Below are positions 38,552-59,607 of a DNA stretch of 64,000 nt, piece by piece (position 1 is the stretch's first letter; every line of letters begins with the position of its first letter). A program made the translations under genes and the position numbers. Below the pieces are notes generated by a model. The model was not told where the DNA came from. It did no database searches and saw nothing but the letters and a program-made list of their open reading frames with translations. This stretch comes from Leptospira stimsonii (GTDB taxonomy: Bacteria; Spirochaetota; Leptospiria; Leptospirales; Leptospiraceae), in contig NZ_QHCT01000002.1 of assembly GCF_003545885.1 (NCBI RefSeq), forward strand, positions 582,376-646,375, given 5' to 3'.

Positions 38552-38911
38552 GTTCCATTCGAATTTTCAAAAAAACACTCGAAGAACGACATTACGTTTT
38601 ATTCCGATTTTTTTCTTCGCTAAAAAAACTCAATCGGACTAAAAGTTCGGTCCTGAAGATGCAGATCTTCGTCCCAAGAAGCCGAATCTCTGAAAAGAAG
38701 GTCGGAAATACGACAATCTTTCTTTCGAAAAACCGGATTTTACCAAATAGAAAATTCCTCACCACCACTCCGAAATCCATTCTTCCGGATCGCCATCGCA
38801 TTTCGAACAGGCGATTCTTAATTCGATAAAGACCGCTCGTTTAAAAACGAAAGAATATTAGAATATCCTCATTCTCAAAAACAACTTCGGAAGAATGGAT
38901 GAAAATCGAAA
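38552..38911. other. Non-coding spacer
   Basis: I see no supported gene in this stretch between the 72-bp repeats and the convergent cysteine synthase gene. It contains no recognisable RNA gene. Confidence 0.5.
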
Positions 38912-39889
38912 TCATTTCGGAATAGAATGTCCTTTGGACGATAACCATTCTTCATTGAAAATTCGAGATTGATAGCGAGCACCGGAATCGCAGAGGATCG
39001 TGACGATATTGTGACCAGGGCCGAGCTCCTTCGCCAATTTGACGGCCGCGCCCACGTTGATCCCCGAGGATCCGCCCAAAAACAAACCATCTTTGTGCAG
39101 AAGTTGATAAACGACTTTTAGACATTCTTCATCCGTCACCCGGATCGCGTCGTCCATCGGTGCACCTTTCATATTTTCGGTGATTCTTCCGTTCCCGATT
39201 CCTTCCGTGAAGGAGCTTCCTTCAGCGAGAACTTCTCCTTTTTTTACGAAATTATAAATCCCGGAACCGTACGGATCCGCGACGATGGTTTTGATCTTAG
39301 AATTTTTTTCCTTCAAGAAAAGGGAAACACCCGCAAACGTTCCACCCGTTCCGAGAGAGGTGATCCAAGCATCTACTTTACCGTCGGTTTGTTCCCAGAT
39401 TTCCGGTCCGGTAGTCGCATAATGAGCATTTCGATTGGCGACGTTGTCGAACTGATTCGCCCAGACGGCATTCCCGAGTTCTTCCGCGATTCTCCCGGAA
39501 ACCTTCACGTAATTGTTAGGATCTTTATAAGGAACTGCGGGAACCGTTCTTACTTCCGCACCAAGCGTTCTTAAGAGATCGATTTTTTCCTGGGATTGTG
39601 TATCCGGAATCACGATCAGGGTTTTGTATCCCTTGGAATTACAGATATGAGTCAAACCGATTCCGGTGTTTCCGGCAGTTCCTTCTACGACGGTTCCCCC
39701 GGGTTTCAAAAGTCCTTTTTTCTCCGCGTCTTCCACGATAAAAAGAGCGGCTCGGTCTTTTACGGAACCCCCAGGATTTAAGAATTCGGCCTTCCCGTAG
39801 ATATTACATCCCGTTTCTTCGCTAAAACTGCGAAGTAGAATCAGCGGCGTATTTCCCACCGCGTTTGAAAAATCTTTTTTAACGTTCAT
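38912..39889 (-). CDS. cysK: Cysteine synthase family protein
   Basis: This 325-residue fold-type II PLP enzyme has the PLP lysine at about residue 44 in NPGGSVKDRA, the substrate loop EGTAGNTGIGL, and SLGTGGTFAG, the glycine-rich phosphate loop. It should make cysteine from O-acetylserine and sulfide. The loop reads TAGNTG rather than TSGNTG, so a related beta-replacement activity is possible. The frame is open to 39979, but the ATG at 39889, preceded by GGAAGG, gives a normal N-terminus. Confidence 0.87.
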   Translation of the reverse strand: MNVKKDFSNAVGNTPLILLRSFSEETGCNIYGKAEFLNPGGSVKDRAALFIVEDAEKKGLLKPGGTVVEGTAGNTGIGLTHICNSKGYKTLIVIPDTQSQEKIDLLRTLGAEVRTVPAVPYKDPNNYVKVSGRIAEELGNAVWANQFDNVANRNAHYATTGPEIWEQTDGKVDAWITSLGTGGTFAGVSLFLKEKNSKIKTIVADPYGSGIYNFVKKGEVLAEGSSFTEGIGNGRITENMKGAPMDDAIRVTDEECLKVVYQLLHKDGLFLGGSSGINVGAAVKLAKELGPGHNIVTILCDSGARYQSRIFNEEWLSSKGHSIPK

Positions 39890-39945
39890 AGCGCCTTCCG
39901 TTTGTATATTAGAATGCTCTAATCTTCTCTCATGACCCTGAAACG

Positions 39946-40008
39946 AAAATACTCCGCGACCAGGCGGAGTATTTTCCATATTCTTCTTTTGGAATATTCT
40001 CCAAAAGA
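39946..40008 (-). terminator. Tandem hairpins between aldolase and cysK
   Basis: AAAATACTCCGC (39946-39957) and GCGGAGTATTTT (39964-39975) form a perfect 12-bp stem over a 6-nt loop. A second 9-bp stem pairs TCTTTTGGA (39985-39993) with TCCAAAAGA (40000-40008). Both lie between the aldolase stop and the cysK start and probably end aldolase transcription. Confidence 0.72.
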
Positions 40009-40031
40009 GATATTCTTTTTTTTGTTTTTTG

Positions 40032-41087
<1,056 letters not shown>

Positions 41088-41198
41088 TCCTAAGTTCCTT
41101 GCTCGTTTTGAATGTTGGATACAGGTTTTTTCACTCCTCTTGGATTTTCCATCGATTTTCTGTCTCAATTTGGAGTTCGATACTCCCAAGAAAGGAGA

Positions 41199-42671
41199 TC
41201 AGACCGGGATTTGGATGATAAAATCCCAACCGGCTCCGGTCTTTTTGAGGAGGAGTTGTCCTCGATTGGCCTGAAGAATTCCGTAACAGACCGAAAGCCC
41301 CATTCCAATCCGAGCATCATTCGAACGAAAATTTTCGAACGGTTCAAAACGGCTTTCTTCATCCACGTTGATATTGAGTTTCCCGGAAACGAGAATCTTC
41401 AATTGGGCCGTTTCGGTTCCGTCTAACGTAGCCTTCATCTGAATCTTTGCCTTTTTCTGATTCTCCGTATAATAGTAGAGAATGTTGTAGAGAACTTCTC
41501 GGATCTGATTGGGACGGAGTTGAACTTCCAGGTCTTGCGGAATTTCGATCTCCAGTTGGATCTCATGTGATTTCAACATCTCGGAGATCATCCCTTCCAC
41601 GGAACTCACAAGCTTTCTTACGTTCGTGCTGATCGGTTGTTCTGCGTCCTGTCTGGAAAACAAAACGAGATTCCGAATGATGGAAGCGATTCGTTCCCCT
41701 TGTTCTATGACGAGTCTCGCGTAGTTTTTTGTATCCGCGTCCCCGCCCTTATGATTTCGGATGATATGACCGTAATTGATGATTCCCATGAGAGGATTGT
41801 TGATTTCGTGCGCGAGACCCGCCGCGAGCTTTTGGATGGAATCGAGTCTTCTTTCCGATTGGATGACCTTTTCCATTTCTGAAATTTCTTTCTCAGAAAC
41901 GGTGAGAGTCGCAAGTTCGGAAAGTGTGATGATGGAACCTGCGATACTTCCTTCTTCATCTCGAACCGGGGAAACCCGAAACGCGACTTGAATCCGAGTT
42001 CCATTCTTGCGCGTGAGAAGAGAAGGAATGTATTTGAGATGACTGGGTTTTACAGAACCGACTCCGGTTCGAATGTTCACGCCTTCGTCGGTGGAAAGAC
42101 TCAAGACTTTCTCGCCGGATTCTCCTTGCACATCGGAAAGAAGCCAGCCGGTGAGCGATTCCGCAGTACGGTTCATAAAAAGAATTTTACCGTCTCGATC
42201 CAAAGAAATCGCACCTTCGCTGATGTTTTGAATTACATCACGAGCTTCCTTTCCTTCTTCCCTCGCCTTTCCGAATCTCTGTTGTTGTTTGAGCGCAATC
42301 TCGATCGAATTTTTGAGAGCCGTGGGTTGAAAGGGTTTGGAAATATAACCGAACATCGAAGCCCGATCGACCGCCCGATTGAAGGTTTCTTCATCCGCAA
42401 AGGCGGTCATAAAGATGACGGGAACGTCCATCTTTTTCTGAATTCTTTCCGCCGCTTGAATTCCGTCCAATTCTCCTTCGATTCGAATATCCATCAAAAT
42501 CAAATCGGGCTTTGTGCGTTCGGCGAGTTCGAGGGCCTCGTCCGCGGTTCTTGCCGTTCCGGCGATGCTATAACCCAATTTTTGGAGAGAGACTTGAAGA
42601 TTGAAGGCGATGAGCCATTCGTCATCCACAATCAGGATCGAAGGGGCGGAAATGGGGTCATTTGGATTCAT
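41199..42671 (-). CDS. Receiver-PAS-histidine kinase with degenerate ATPase domain
   Basis: This 490-residue protein has a receiver domain (acidic pair Asp16/Asp17, phosphorylatable Asp61, Lys112), a PAS domain (about 145-255) and a HisKA helix with His288 in LAHEINNPLMGI. The C-terminal ATPase-like domain has a weak N-box (EVLYNILYYYTENQ), and the DxGxG G1 motif is absent, reading ILVSGKLNINVDEE, while a G2-like IGMGLSVCYGIL remains. It may be a poor kinase, a phosphatase or a phosphorelay scaffold. There are no membrane segments. Its output partner is unknown. Confidence 0.82.
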   Translation of the reverse strand: MNPNDPISAPSILIVDDEWLIAFNLQVSLQKLGYSIAGTARTADEALELAERTKPDLILMDIRIEGELDGIQAAERIQKKMDVPVIFMTAFADEETFNRAVDRASMFGYISKPFQPTALKNSIEIALKQQQRFGKAREEGKEARDVIQNISEGAISLDRDGKILFMNRTAESLTGWLLSDVQGESGEKVLSLSTDEGVNIRTGVGSVKPSHLKYIPSLLTRKNGTRIQVAFRVSPVRDEEGSIAGSIITLSELATLTVSEKEISEMEKVIQSERRLDSIQKLAAGLAHEINNPLMGIINYGHIIRNHKGGDADTKNYARLVIEQGERIASIIRNLVLFSRQDAEQPISTNVRKLVSSVEGMISEMLKSHEIQLEIEIPQDLEVQLRPNQIREVLYNILYYYTENQKKAKIQMKATLDGTETAQLKILVSGKLNINVDEESRFEPFENFRSNDARIGMGLSVCYGILQANRGQLLLKKTGAGWDFIIQIPV

Positions 42672-42959
42672 TCTGGAACGGGGTTGCCTTTGGCGAAAAA
42701 AATCTAAAAGTATACGTGAATTGAAAACCTTTTTTCACCTCGGAGAAAAGAATTCTGCCGGAGAGAGCCATTTCTTGGAAAAGATATTCCGTTTTCCTTG
42801 GAAAAATTCTTGAACCTGAGACAAAAAACGTCTAGCATACGGTAACCTCCCGAAAGTGGTTCGACTTCTTGGGAGAATTCCCTCCCAGAATTCCTGAAGT
42901 AATAGACGTTTTCTTTTCAGTATTTCGAGGGACTGAGGCGAAAGAGAGATGGAGATGAT

Positions 42960-43400
42960 ATGTACGTAAAACAGATCCTTGCAAAAAAAGACAGAAAACT
43001 CCTTTCCGTAGATCCGGATTCTTCGGTTATGGATGCGGTCAAATTTATGACCAAATACGATATCGGCTCGGTAATGATTCTGGGAGAAGGCAAACTGAAG
43101 GGCATTTTTACGGAAAGAGACGTCCTTCATCTTTCCGCAGAACTCGGATTGGATTTTTTTAAAAAATCCGTTTCCGAGGTAATGTCGACTACACTCACCA
43201 CCATGTCTCCGGAAGACGACGTGGACGAACTGCTATCGATCATGCTCAAAAAAAGAATCCGGCACATGCCTATTTTAGAAGACGGACTTTTGATCGGAAT
43301 CATTTCGATCGGCGACGCGGTGAAAGCCAAGATCGAAAAAACCGAAGAAGAAAATAAGAATCTAAAACAATATATGTACAACGAAAACGGGTTTATCTGA
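42960..43400 (+). CDS. Tandem CBS-domain protein
   Basis: This 146-residue protein consists of two CBS motifs. The first reads SVMDAVKFMTKYDIGSVMILGEGKLKGIFTERD, the second VDELLSIMLKKRIRHMPILEDGLLIGIISIGD. Stand-alone CBS pairs bind adenine nucleotides and regulate partner proteins. A GGAG lies before the ATG. The downstream genes are small membrane and lipoprotein genes, so the partner is not evident. Confidence 0.9.
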   Translation: MYVKQILAKKDRKLLSVDPDSSVMDAVKFMTKYDIGSVMILGEGKLKGIFTERDVLHLSAELGLDFFKKSVSEVMSTTLTTMSPEDDVDELLSIMLKKRIRHMPILEDGLLIGIISIGDAVKAKIEKTEEENKNLKQYMYNENGFI

Positions 43401-43472
43401 ACCGATTCTTTCTTTTTTTCTCTTTTTTCAGATTGCAGGAAACAAACGCCGGGTCATAGTAGAAGTAGAAAT

Positions 43473-43676
43473 ATGAAACTCATTCTTTTCATTCTAATGA
43501 CCTATTTGGTTTATCGTTTTCTTTCTCGTTTTTTTACCAACCCGAAAGAAAATCCGTCTTCCACACAATGGAAGACGTTTTATACGAATGTCCCACCTTC
43601 GAATCAACCTCCTCGCGAAAAAGATATTTCCGAAAAGGCGAGAGTCATCGACTCCGCTTCCCTCAACGAAAAATGA
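43473..43676 (+). CDS. Small single-pass membrane protein
   Basis: This 67-residue protein has one N-terminal membrane helix (MKLILFILMTYLVYRFLSRFF) and a hydrophilic, proline-rich tail. Its stop overlaps the next start as ATGA, so the two are translationally coupled. It belongs to no family I recognise. Confidence 0.65.
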   Translation: MKLILFILMTYLVYRFLSRFFTNPKENPSSTQWKTFYTNVPPSNQPPREKDISEKARVIDSASLNEK

Positions 43677-44170
43677 GATTGTCTTCTTTGATCGTAAGAA
43701 TCTTCTTATCCTCGATTCTTCTTTTTTTAACCGCGTGTTTCAAGCCCACGGGAGAATTCGGTTGGGCCGTTATGGATGAGGAAAAGTTCAACGTGATCGA
43801 AAAAAAAATCATGACCGTTGGAGAATACACGATCACGAGGGAGAATCTCATCTTTCCCGATGACAAAACCATTCACTACATCTATCGATTTTCGCGCGCT
43901 GTTCCGGAGACCGCGGAAACCTACGTAAGTTTGAGCCGCTTTCAATTGGGTTACAACGAACTCGACGTGCTTCGCAAAAGACCGAATCCGATCTCGAAAA
44001 CGATCGAAGGATCGTTCCAAGGGCTGACACCCGGAAAGTATCTTTTGAAAGTCGCGTATGAAGGAGATGTGATCGACGAGGTGGAATTTTTGGTGCGAAC
44101 ACCGAAAGGTTCTTACAGTGAAGAGGCTTCCTCGCAAGCGGATGACGATATCGAAAAAGCGATGAAGTGA
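43673..44170 (+). CDS. Putative lipoprotein
   Basis: This 165-residue protein has a lipobox-like signal ending LLFLTAC near residue 20. The mature part is beta-rich with TYVSLSRFQLGYNELDVL and GLTPGKYLLKVAYEGDVIDEVEFLV, the latter like an immunoglobulin-type strand pair. The frame is open back to 43568, but the ATG at 43673 gives the signal peptide directly at the N-terminus. It is coupled to the small membrane protein upstream. Function is unknown. Confidence 0.72.
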   Translation: MRLSSLIVRIFLSSILLFLTACFKPTGEFGWAVMDEEKFNVIEKKIMTVGEYTITRENLIFPDDKTIHYIYRFSRAVPETAETYVSLSRFQLGYNELDVLRKRPNPISKTIEGSFQGLTPGKYLLKVAYEGDVIDEVEFLVRTPKGSYSEEASSQADDDIEKAMK

Positions 44171-44171
44171 A

Positions 44172-46578
<2,407 letters not shown>

Positions 46579-46583
46579 GATTT

Positions 46584-47324
<741 letters not shown>

Positions 47325-47421
47325 ACCGATTGTATCGGTCGATTCGGAAATGGGCTTAACAGTCCTATGATATCTCTAGCTTGATTCCGGGAATCCCGGA
47401 GAAGGAAGGAGGATCTATGGA

Positions 47422-47514
<93 letters not shown>

Positions 47515-47547
47515 TCAGAACTCCTTAGATTTCCTCATGTCAGAAAA

Positions 47548-48605
<1,058 letters not shown>

Positions 48606-48609
<4 letters not shown>

Positions 48610-49486
48610 TCTACCTCTTTGGGTCTTTTTACTGCGCCGTTCTTTTTCTTTTTCGAAGTCGGGATTTCTCCCAAGATCATTTCCGATGGAAGAAGAATCA
48701 CTTCCACGTGATCGGATAAGGTTTCATAGAGAACGAATTCTTTCATGTCCGGATTTTTCATTACGAAGTCTTTCGTTTTTTCCAGACGTTTTAGGAGCGC
48801 GCTTGTTTTGGCGTCCTCTTCGATCTTGAGAGCTTCCGCTTTTCCGAGCGCCGCCACGAGCTCAAGTTTTCTTTGTAAGAGAAGATTTTGATTTCGATAA
48901 ATTCCGTTTACGAGTGTCGCGTCCGGAACCTGCAAATCCAAAATTCTTAAATTCAACATTTTGAGCGGCTTTTCTTCTTTGAGAAGATCGGAAGAAAGTT
49001 CGTTTTTGATATAGTTTTCCAGATTCGCTTTCAGAAGCGCCGGATTGATTTGATATTCTTCAATCTTCTTACGAAGAATAGAATACAATAATTTACTAAT
49101 ATAATTGCTGATCTTTTCATCTCGAATTCCTGCGATTTCCAGAAATTCGGTCGCCTCTTGTCCGTCGAGGGAATACTTGACTTCGAGTTTGATCTTGATC
49201 TTTCCTTCGGGAGAAGATTCCGGAAAAAGTCCGGAAGAAAGATCCACACTCAGATGGACGTTGGAAACTCGATTGCTTAGGGTAAACCGAAGAACCTGAA
49301 ATTTCCAAGGAAAAAGGGTCTTCCATTCAAAGACATAGCCCGGTCCGCCCGTATATTCTAAGATTTCCTCGGAACCGTCCACGACGAGAAGGGCGTCCCC
49401 CTCCTTGAGGGGGATCAGACAAAAATAGAGAAGAGTTGCAAATAGTCCCGGAATAAGAATCCAGAACAGTTTCATCCAAAATCGCA

Positions 49487-49487
<1 letters not shown>
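48606..49487 (-). CDS. SPFH/band-7 protein, HflC-like
   Basis: This 293-residue protein has one N-terminal membrane helix ([19 protein letters not shown]). An SPFH-like domain follows ([30 protein letters not shown]) and then a long charged helix rich in Ala, Glu and Lys ([23 protein letters not shown]). HflC-type proteins form membrane scaffolds that control FtsH. The order miaA, hfq, SPFH resembles the enterobacterial miaA-hfq-hflX-hflK-hflC operon, which supports the assignment. Its start shares a base with the hfq stop. Confidence 0.72.
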
Positions 49488-50644
<1,157 letters not shown>

Positions 50645-50654
50645 GAAAGAAAGA

Positions 50655-51122
50655 TTACTCTTCGGTTTCTTCCGCCTCTTCCTCTTCTTCCAAAGCCTCT
50701 TCGAGAGGTTCTTCGACGAATTCCAAATCCTCGTCTTCGGCGATTGCGTCGTCGTCGATGATTTCTTCCTCTTCGACCACTCTCGGACGGACGGTTCGAG
50801 TACGGGTGACCGGACGTTTGTTTTGATCTGCCCCGCATTTAGGACAGATTTTTTCTTCTTTATTGAGGTCGTAAAATTTCGTGGAACAAGTATGGCAGGT
50901 CCATTTTTTTCCAAGGGGATTGAGAGCTACGCCCTTGGACCCCGAGGCCTTTTTAGTTCCCGCGGCTTTGGATGCCGGACTCGAAAGAGCCTTTTTGATA
51001 ATTTCTTCTTTCTTCTTTGTCGAAGCAGAAGCTTTTTTGGGCGCGGCTTTTTTAGCCGGAGCCTTTTTTTTAGCCGCGGCCGAGACAGTTTTTTTGGAAG
51101 GGGTCTTCTTACTGGTTGCCAT
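50655..51122 (-). CDS. FYDLN-type zinc ribbon protein with basic and acidic tails
   Basis: This 155-residue protein has three parts. An N-terminal stretch of about 65 residues is rich in Lys, Ala and Ser. The central zinc ribbon reads [27 protein letters not shown] and matches the FYDLN acid family. The last 45 residues are nearly all Glu and Asp. Such charge-polarised proteins may bind nucleic acid or ribosomes, but the family has no defined role. I take the ATG at 51122 ([11 protein letters not shown]). Confidence 0.8.
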   Translation of the reverse strand: MATSKKTPSKKTVSAAAKKKAPAKKAAPKKASASTKKKEEIIKKALSSPASKAAGTKKASGSKGVALNPLGKKWTCHTCSTKFYDLNKEEKICPKCGADQNKRPVTRTRTVRPRVVEEEEIIDDDAIAEDEDLEFVEEPLEEALEEEEEAEETEE

Positions 51123-51258
51123 CGGAATTGACCATGCTCTGCGAGAGGTATTCACGTTCAAGCAGAAATATTATTATTCTCCGTCCAAGAGAGAAATCTT
51201 CTTTGTTCACAAATCGCTCCATTCTCAAGAGAAAACCGTCGGAGCTACGACTCATCGT

Positions 51259-51314
51259 GAAACTTCGCGCGCCCCACCCTGACTTTGGGTGGAGGGGTGG
51301 GTGGTGGAAGTTTC
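51259..51314. other. Large GC-rich hairpin in divergent promoter region
   Basis: Outer arms GAAACTTC (51259-51266) and GAAGTTTC (51307-51314) are perfect inverted repeats. Inside, CCACCC (51274-51279) pairs with GGGTGG (51287-51292). The right half is a run of G-tracts separated by one to four bases. It lies in the 460-bp region between the divergent FYDLN and pdxJ genes, which otherwise holds only a GTAGGAACTCC motif at 51367-51377 and the pdxJ ribosome-binding site. Confidence 0.6.
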
Positions 51315-51583
51315 GGAGGACTTTTCTCTATCACAAAATCGTAATTTTGCAAGCAAAAGTCTGCCTGTAGGAACTCCTCAAAACGTCTCTCGAAAGTATT
51401 TTCCTTTCCTTCTTATTCTCCATTGGCGGGTAAGAATCTGCCAACTCGGACGGGGCGCAACCCTAACCGATTTTGAAAAGAATTGCAAGGAAAGAATCCT
51501 TTGAAACTCGGTTTTTTTTCAATTTCCAGAATGAGAGCGAATCCTCTTTTTAGCAAAAGAACCCGTTATCTTAGGAGAATCCG

Positions 51584-52307
51584 TTGAAAACCAAGCTGAG
51601 CGTTAATATCAATAAAGTCGCGACTCTGCGAAATTCCCGAGGTGGGAATATTCCCGATCTCATCCATTTTGCGGAATTGATTCTCAAAGCGGGCGCGGAG
51701 GGAATCACGGTCCATCCGAGAGAAGACGAAAGACATATCCGGAAAGACGACGTCTTCTCCCTTAAGGAATTCCTTACCGACTACAATCGAAAAAACAGAA
51801 CCTCGATCGAATACAATATCGAAGGAGAACCTTCTTCCCGTTTTATCGAATTGGTCCTCGCGGTAAAACCGGATCAAGCGACCTTGGTTCCCGTGACTCC
51901 GGGGGAAATCACATCGGATCACGGTTTCGATTTCCGAAAAGATCTGGATTCAATTCAAGAATATTCTAAAATTCTAAAGAAGGAAAAAATCAGAACCGCA
52001 CTCTTTGTGGAAACCGATCTAGAAAATCTCAAACTCGCCTCTTTTGCCGGAGCCGACCGTGTGGAATTTTACACGGGACCATTTGCGGAAGAATTTGATC
52101 GTTCTCCCGAAGAAGGAAAAAAATCCTTTGAAACGTTGTATGTTCCCGCGGCAAAAGAAATTCTTTTGCAAAAGATGGGAATCAACGCGGGACACGATCT
52201 GGATCAGAACAATCTTTTCCTCTTTTCAAAACTCCCCGGTCTTCTGGAAGTTTCGATCGGGCATCGCCTGATTTCCTACGCTCTGGAAGTCGGAATCGAA
52301 AAAAGCG

Positions 52308-52336
<29 letters not shown>
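51584..52336 (+). CDS. pdxJ: Pyridoxine 5'-phosphate synthase
   Basis: This 250-residue TIM barrel has [22 protein letters not shown] at the N-terminus. [36 protein letters not shown]-like [24 protein letters not shown] and [12 protein letters not shown] follow, all typical of PdxJ. It condenses deoxyxylulose 5-phosphate with aminoacetone phosphate for vitamin B6. The start is TTG at 51584 with AGGAGAATCC before it. Its 3' end overlaps the convergent lipoprotein gene by 29 nt. Confidence 0.93.
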
Positions 52337-53288
<952 letters not shown>

Positions 53289-53292
53289 GAGT

Positions 53293-55110
<1,818 letters not shown>

Positions 55111-55111
55111 T

Positions 55112-56710
<1,599 letters not shown>

Positions 56711-56854
56711 TCCGTAACTCGATCGGATTTTGTGACGTTGCTGTCTCCCGTCCAAGAGGAATTTTTACGCTTTCTAGTAGTTCCCCCGAATGGAGTAAAC
56801 TCACATACGGAGGGAGCGAGAATCCGTCGGTTCGAAAACGCTCAGAATGAAAAT

Positions 56855-56959
56855 GTGGGAACTCCCCGATTTTCTAACAAAGGACTCCGTATTGCAAGGT
56901 GAGTCCTTTCGGCTTTTCACAAACCCTCACTTTATCCGAATCGGACTTCCAGTCCGATT
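56855..56959. terminator. Hairpins and a GTGGGAACTCC motif after nadB
   Basis: AAAGGACTC (56879-56887) pairs with GAGTCCTTT (56901-56909) over a 13-nt loop. AATCGGACT (56939-56947) pairs with AGTCCGATT (56951-56959) over a 3-nt loop. A GTGGGAACTCC motif precedes them at 56855-56865. The hairpins lie about 170-250 bp after the nadB stop and could end transcription from either side. Confidence 0.55.
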
Positions 56960-57241
56960 GCAAGCAAATTTTACGAGTGCTCCCTTTGTCGGAAATATCA
57001 ATATTCGAATGTAAGAATATATCTCATTCTTCCTTCGAGAGAAACGAAGCAAAAACGAGAACATTCCTCTGATCTTGCAAAATATCGATTTAGGAATGAA
57101 AACAATCCGGCACGCTTCAAACCGAGAAAACAAACTCTAAGACAAAGCCCGTAATCTGAAACGAAAACAACTCCATCCTCGGAAATAAAACCGACGCGAT
57201 AGAAAACGTCAAAGAAAGGATAATTTAAGAATATTCTAATA
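56960..57241. other. Non-coding spacer before Omp85 gene end
   Basis: Together with 56711-56854 this makes a 530-bp gap between nadB and the convergent outer-membrane gene. Apart from the hairpins listed separately I see no gene in it; the short open frames lack ribosome-binding sites. Confidence 0.5.
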
Positions 57242-58765
57242 TTAAAAAACGTGACTGAAGTTAACGAACAACTGCTTATCTTCTCTTGAAACCGCGTAAT
57301 CGATCATGATGATCGTGGCCTGATTCCAAGCAATCCGCAAACCCATCCCTTGGGAATACTTGTAATCCGTAAGCCCGGCCTTATGCTCGTCGTTCCAGAC
57401 TCGACCGAAGTCCCAGAAAGGAACCAAGTTGAGCGCGAAGTATTCCCCACCCACGGAGAAATCGTAGAACTTCCAACGAACTTCCACAGTTCCAAAACCC
57501 ATGGCGCGTCCAACAAATCGATCTTGTTTGTATCCTCTTAAAGTTCGAAGACCGCCTAAACCGGAAACGGTGTTCTCGGTTCCCCATAAATTTCTATATT
57601 CGAAAAATGGAACGTCCCCGTCGGAAACTCCAAAACCGAAACGAGAGGCTAAGACTAACTTTTCAAACGTCTTTGGAAAGGGGCTATAGAAGAATTTAGC
57701 GTGACCGAAATATTTCTGAAAATCAAAATTAGAACCGATCGTCTTCGTTGCCTTCTCATACGTTGCTTCTAAAAAAACTCCGGAGTTTGGATCGGGTTCG
57801 TAGTCCCTTGTATCGTACACCAAACCGACCTTTGCGGTGTTCACATAACCGCCGTGATATCCTTTGATCTTTCCCGCTTCCGCGTCTTCGGTCAATCGGG
57901 TCTTTGCGTTCGGAACCTCTCCGGAAGTGCTCAAAGGTGTTCCGTCGAAGATCGGATCCACTGCTTTGACAAACTTACCGTCATTCGCCTGAACGATGTT
58001 ATTCGAAAAACGAAAACCGGCGACGAGTCTAACGGTTCCGTGAAAATACGAACGTTCCGAACTGAAGTTCAATTGTGGGGTTTGAATCGTATAACGGTTG
58101 TACATACGATCCGTCACGTTAAACGCGGGACCGGCTGGAACTCCGGAATACATCCTTCCGCCGAGTTCAATCGGATCTCCGGGTCCACCCGGTCTTTGAT
58201 ACATAAATGTCGATTCTTGTGCGCTGTATTGCGCGTTATTTACCTGAGGAGCTCCCGGTTGATTCCTTTCTTGGTAACTCAAAGGTCTGAGAGTGGATTC
58301 GCCCACTCCGAAATATAGAGTCGTTGGAGTGATCGTAAGAAGTGCGTCCGCACGCAATCGCCACTGTGTGTTCGCGATATAAGGCATATCCAAACTCAGC
58401 TGATGATACTGCGCATTCTTAGTCGTATTAAAATATTGCGCGAAAAACCGAAGTCGGTAAGGAGTATATTCGAAAAATGGATCCGTCTTCTTTCCGTTGT
58501 TATAACCGTAAACACGAACCCCGTAACCGATCCCTTCATTCGGATCCGAGTTGATCAGAGGCAAACCGGTGGGATACCAACCCTCTTTCTTATTCTCCAA
58601 ATCCTTTTTACACATCTGTTTTACTCGATCGATCCGAAAAGGAAGGTCCTTTCTTTCCTCCGGTTTATCACATCCGGTAAAGTTTTCCTGAGAAGAAACC
58701 TCGGAAACAAAAAAGATTAGAGTAGAAAGAATCAAGATCGGAAGAAGGGTTCTTTTTTTCATCAT
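57242..58765 (-). CDS. Omp85-superfamily outer-membrane beta-barrel protein
   Basis: This 507-residue protein has a signal peptide ([20 protein letters not shown]), no POTRA domains that I can see, and a beta-barrel C-terminus. [28 protein letters not shown] carries the Omp85-type RGY motif, and the terminal strand ends NFSHVF with the aromatic residue needed for barrel insertion. It is closely related over its whole length to the protein encoded at 59608-61155. The cargo or ligand is unknown. Confidence 0.8.
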   Translation of the reverse strand: MMKKRTLLPILILSTLIFFVSEVSSQENFTGCDKPEERKDLPFRIDRVKQMCKKDLENKKEGWYPTGLPLINSDPNEGIGYGVRVYGYNNGKKTDPFFEYTPYRLRFFAQYFNTTKNAQYHQLSLDMPYIANTQWRLRADALLTITPTTLYFGVGESTLRPLSYQERNQPGAPQVNNAQYSAQESTFMYQRPGGPGDPIELGGRMYSGVPAGPAFNVTDRMYNRYTIQTPQLNFSSERSYFHGTVRLVAGFRFSNNIVQANDGKFVKAVDPIFDGTPLSTSGEVPNAKTRLTEDAEAGKIKGYHGGYVNTAKVGLVYDTRDYEPDPNSGVFLEATYEKATKTIGSNFDFQKYFGHAKFFYSPFPKTFEKLVLASRFGFGVSDGDVPFFEYRNLWGTENTVSGLGGLRTLRGYKQDRFVGRAMGFGTVEVRWKFYDFSVGGEYFALNLVPFWDFGRVWNDEHKAGLTDYKYSQGMGLRIAWNQATIIMIDYAVSREDKQLFVNFSHVF

Positions 58766-58866
58766 ATAACACCGAGAAGATTACGAATTTCTAACCAACC
58801 CTTTTTGGATGTCAAACCGAATATGAGAGAATACTCACATTTACGGAAAGAAAGAATGAATGGAAT

Positions 58867-58900
58867 TTTCTCCCGAGTGTCTATTTTTTCTCGGGAGAAA
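58867..58900. terminator. Hairpin after the DUF1566 gene
   Basis: TTTCTCCCGAG (58867-58877) and CTCGGGAGAAA (58890-58900) form a perfect 11-bp stem. It begins 17 bp downstream of the minus-strand stop at 58917. Confidence 0.7.
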
Positions 58901-58916
58901 GAAAACAATTAGAGAA

Positions 58917-59600
58917 TTAAGGAAGACTCCTTACACAACGGACAAAGTATCTACTCGTCTTCGCAAAACCGGTTTCATCACCGAAATGAGTCGCCGTAAA
59001 ATTCACTGCACGCGCCGTATCGACCGTGCCCTCTTTCGCCCAGGAACTCCAGTAGTTGTCTTCCACAGTATTCGGAAATTTCAACAGAAGTGCGTTTAAA
59101 CTTCCCGAAGCGGTCAGCGCCTTTAGCTCTGGAAAAGAAGGAACTCTCCAATCCGAATGACCGCCAGTGCGATCTTGATTGCAGGAAGTAAAGGCCTCAC
59201 TCGTCCCTGTAAATCCCGGAGTTTGACCCACCAAGACGGCAGGAAGTGAGATCGTATTACAATCGTTTAGGTTTAGGGAACAATATTGGTGCAACGTAGC
59301 TCCGAATCTTCCGATCACCGTAGAACTATTGTTAATTCCTTCACAATCGTAAGTACCGTTTGCACCGACTCTCAATACTTGTCCTTGAGAACAGATCTTC
59401 CACATCAGACCGCTCGTCGTATTCGTGACCGTTCCGGATGCAGTATCCGCAACGTAGGGACTAAAAAATATCATCCCGGCCAGGAGGACTTTCGAATCTT
59501 CGTTGATAAAGCCGAGAGTCGTATCGTCAGGTTTTTCTTCGCAATTGGCAAAGAAGGAAAGTGCAATACTGAGTATTAGAATATTCTTATATTTTTTCAT
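58917..59600 (-). CDS. DUF1566-domain lipoprotein
   Basis: This 227-residue protein has a lipoprotein signal ending ALSFFANC near residue 20. A DUF1566 (Lcl C-terminal) domain follows, with [51 protein letters not shown] and YFVRCVR. This fold is common in surface or secreted proteins and is thought to bind ligands. It starts 7 bp after the stop of the upstream Omp85-type gene, so the two are probably cotranscribed. Confidence 0.83.
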   Translation of the reverse strand: MKKYKNILILSIALSFFANCEEKPDDTTLGFINEDSKVLLAGMIFFSPYVADTASGTVTNTTSGLMWKICSQGQVLRVGANGTYDCEGINNSSTVIGRFGATLHQYCSLNLNDCNTISLPAVLVGQTPGFTGTSEAFTSCNQDRTGGHSDWRVPSFPELKALTASGSLNALLLKFPNTVEDNYWSSWAKEGTVDTARAVNFTATHFGDETGFAKTSRYFVRCVRSLP

Positions 59601-59607
59601 GATTTCC

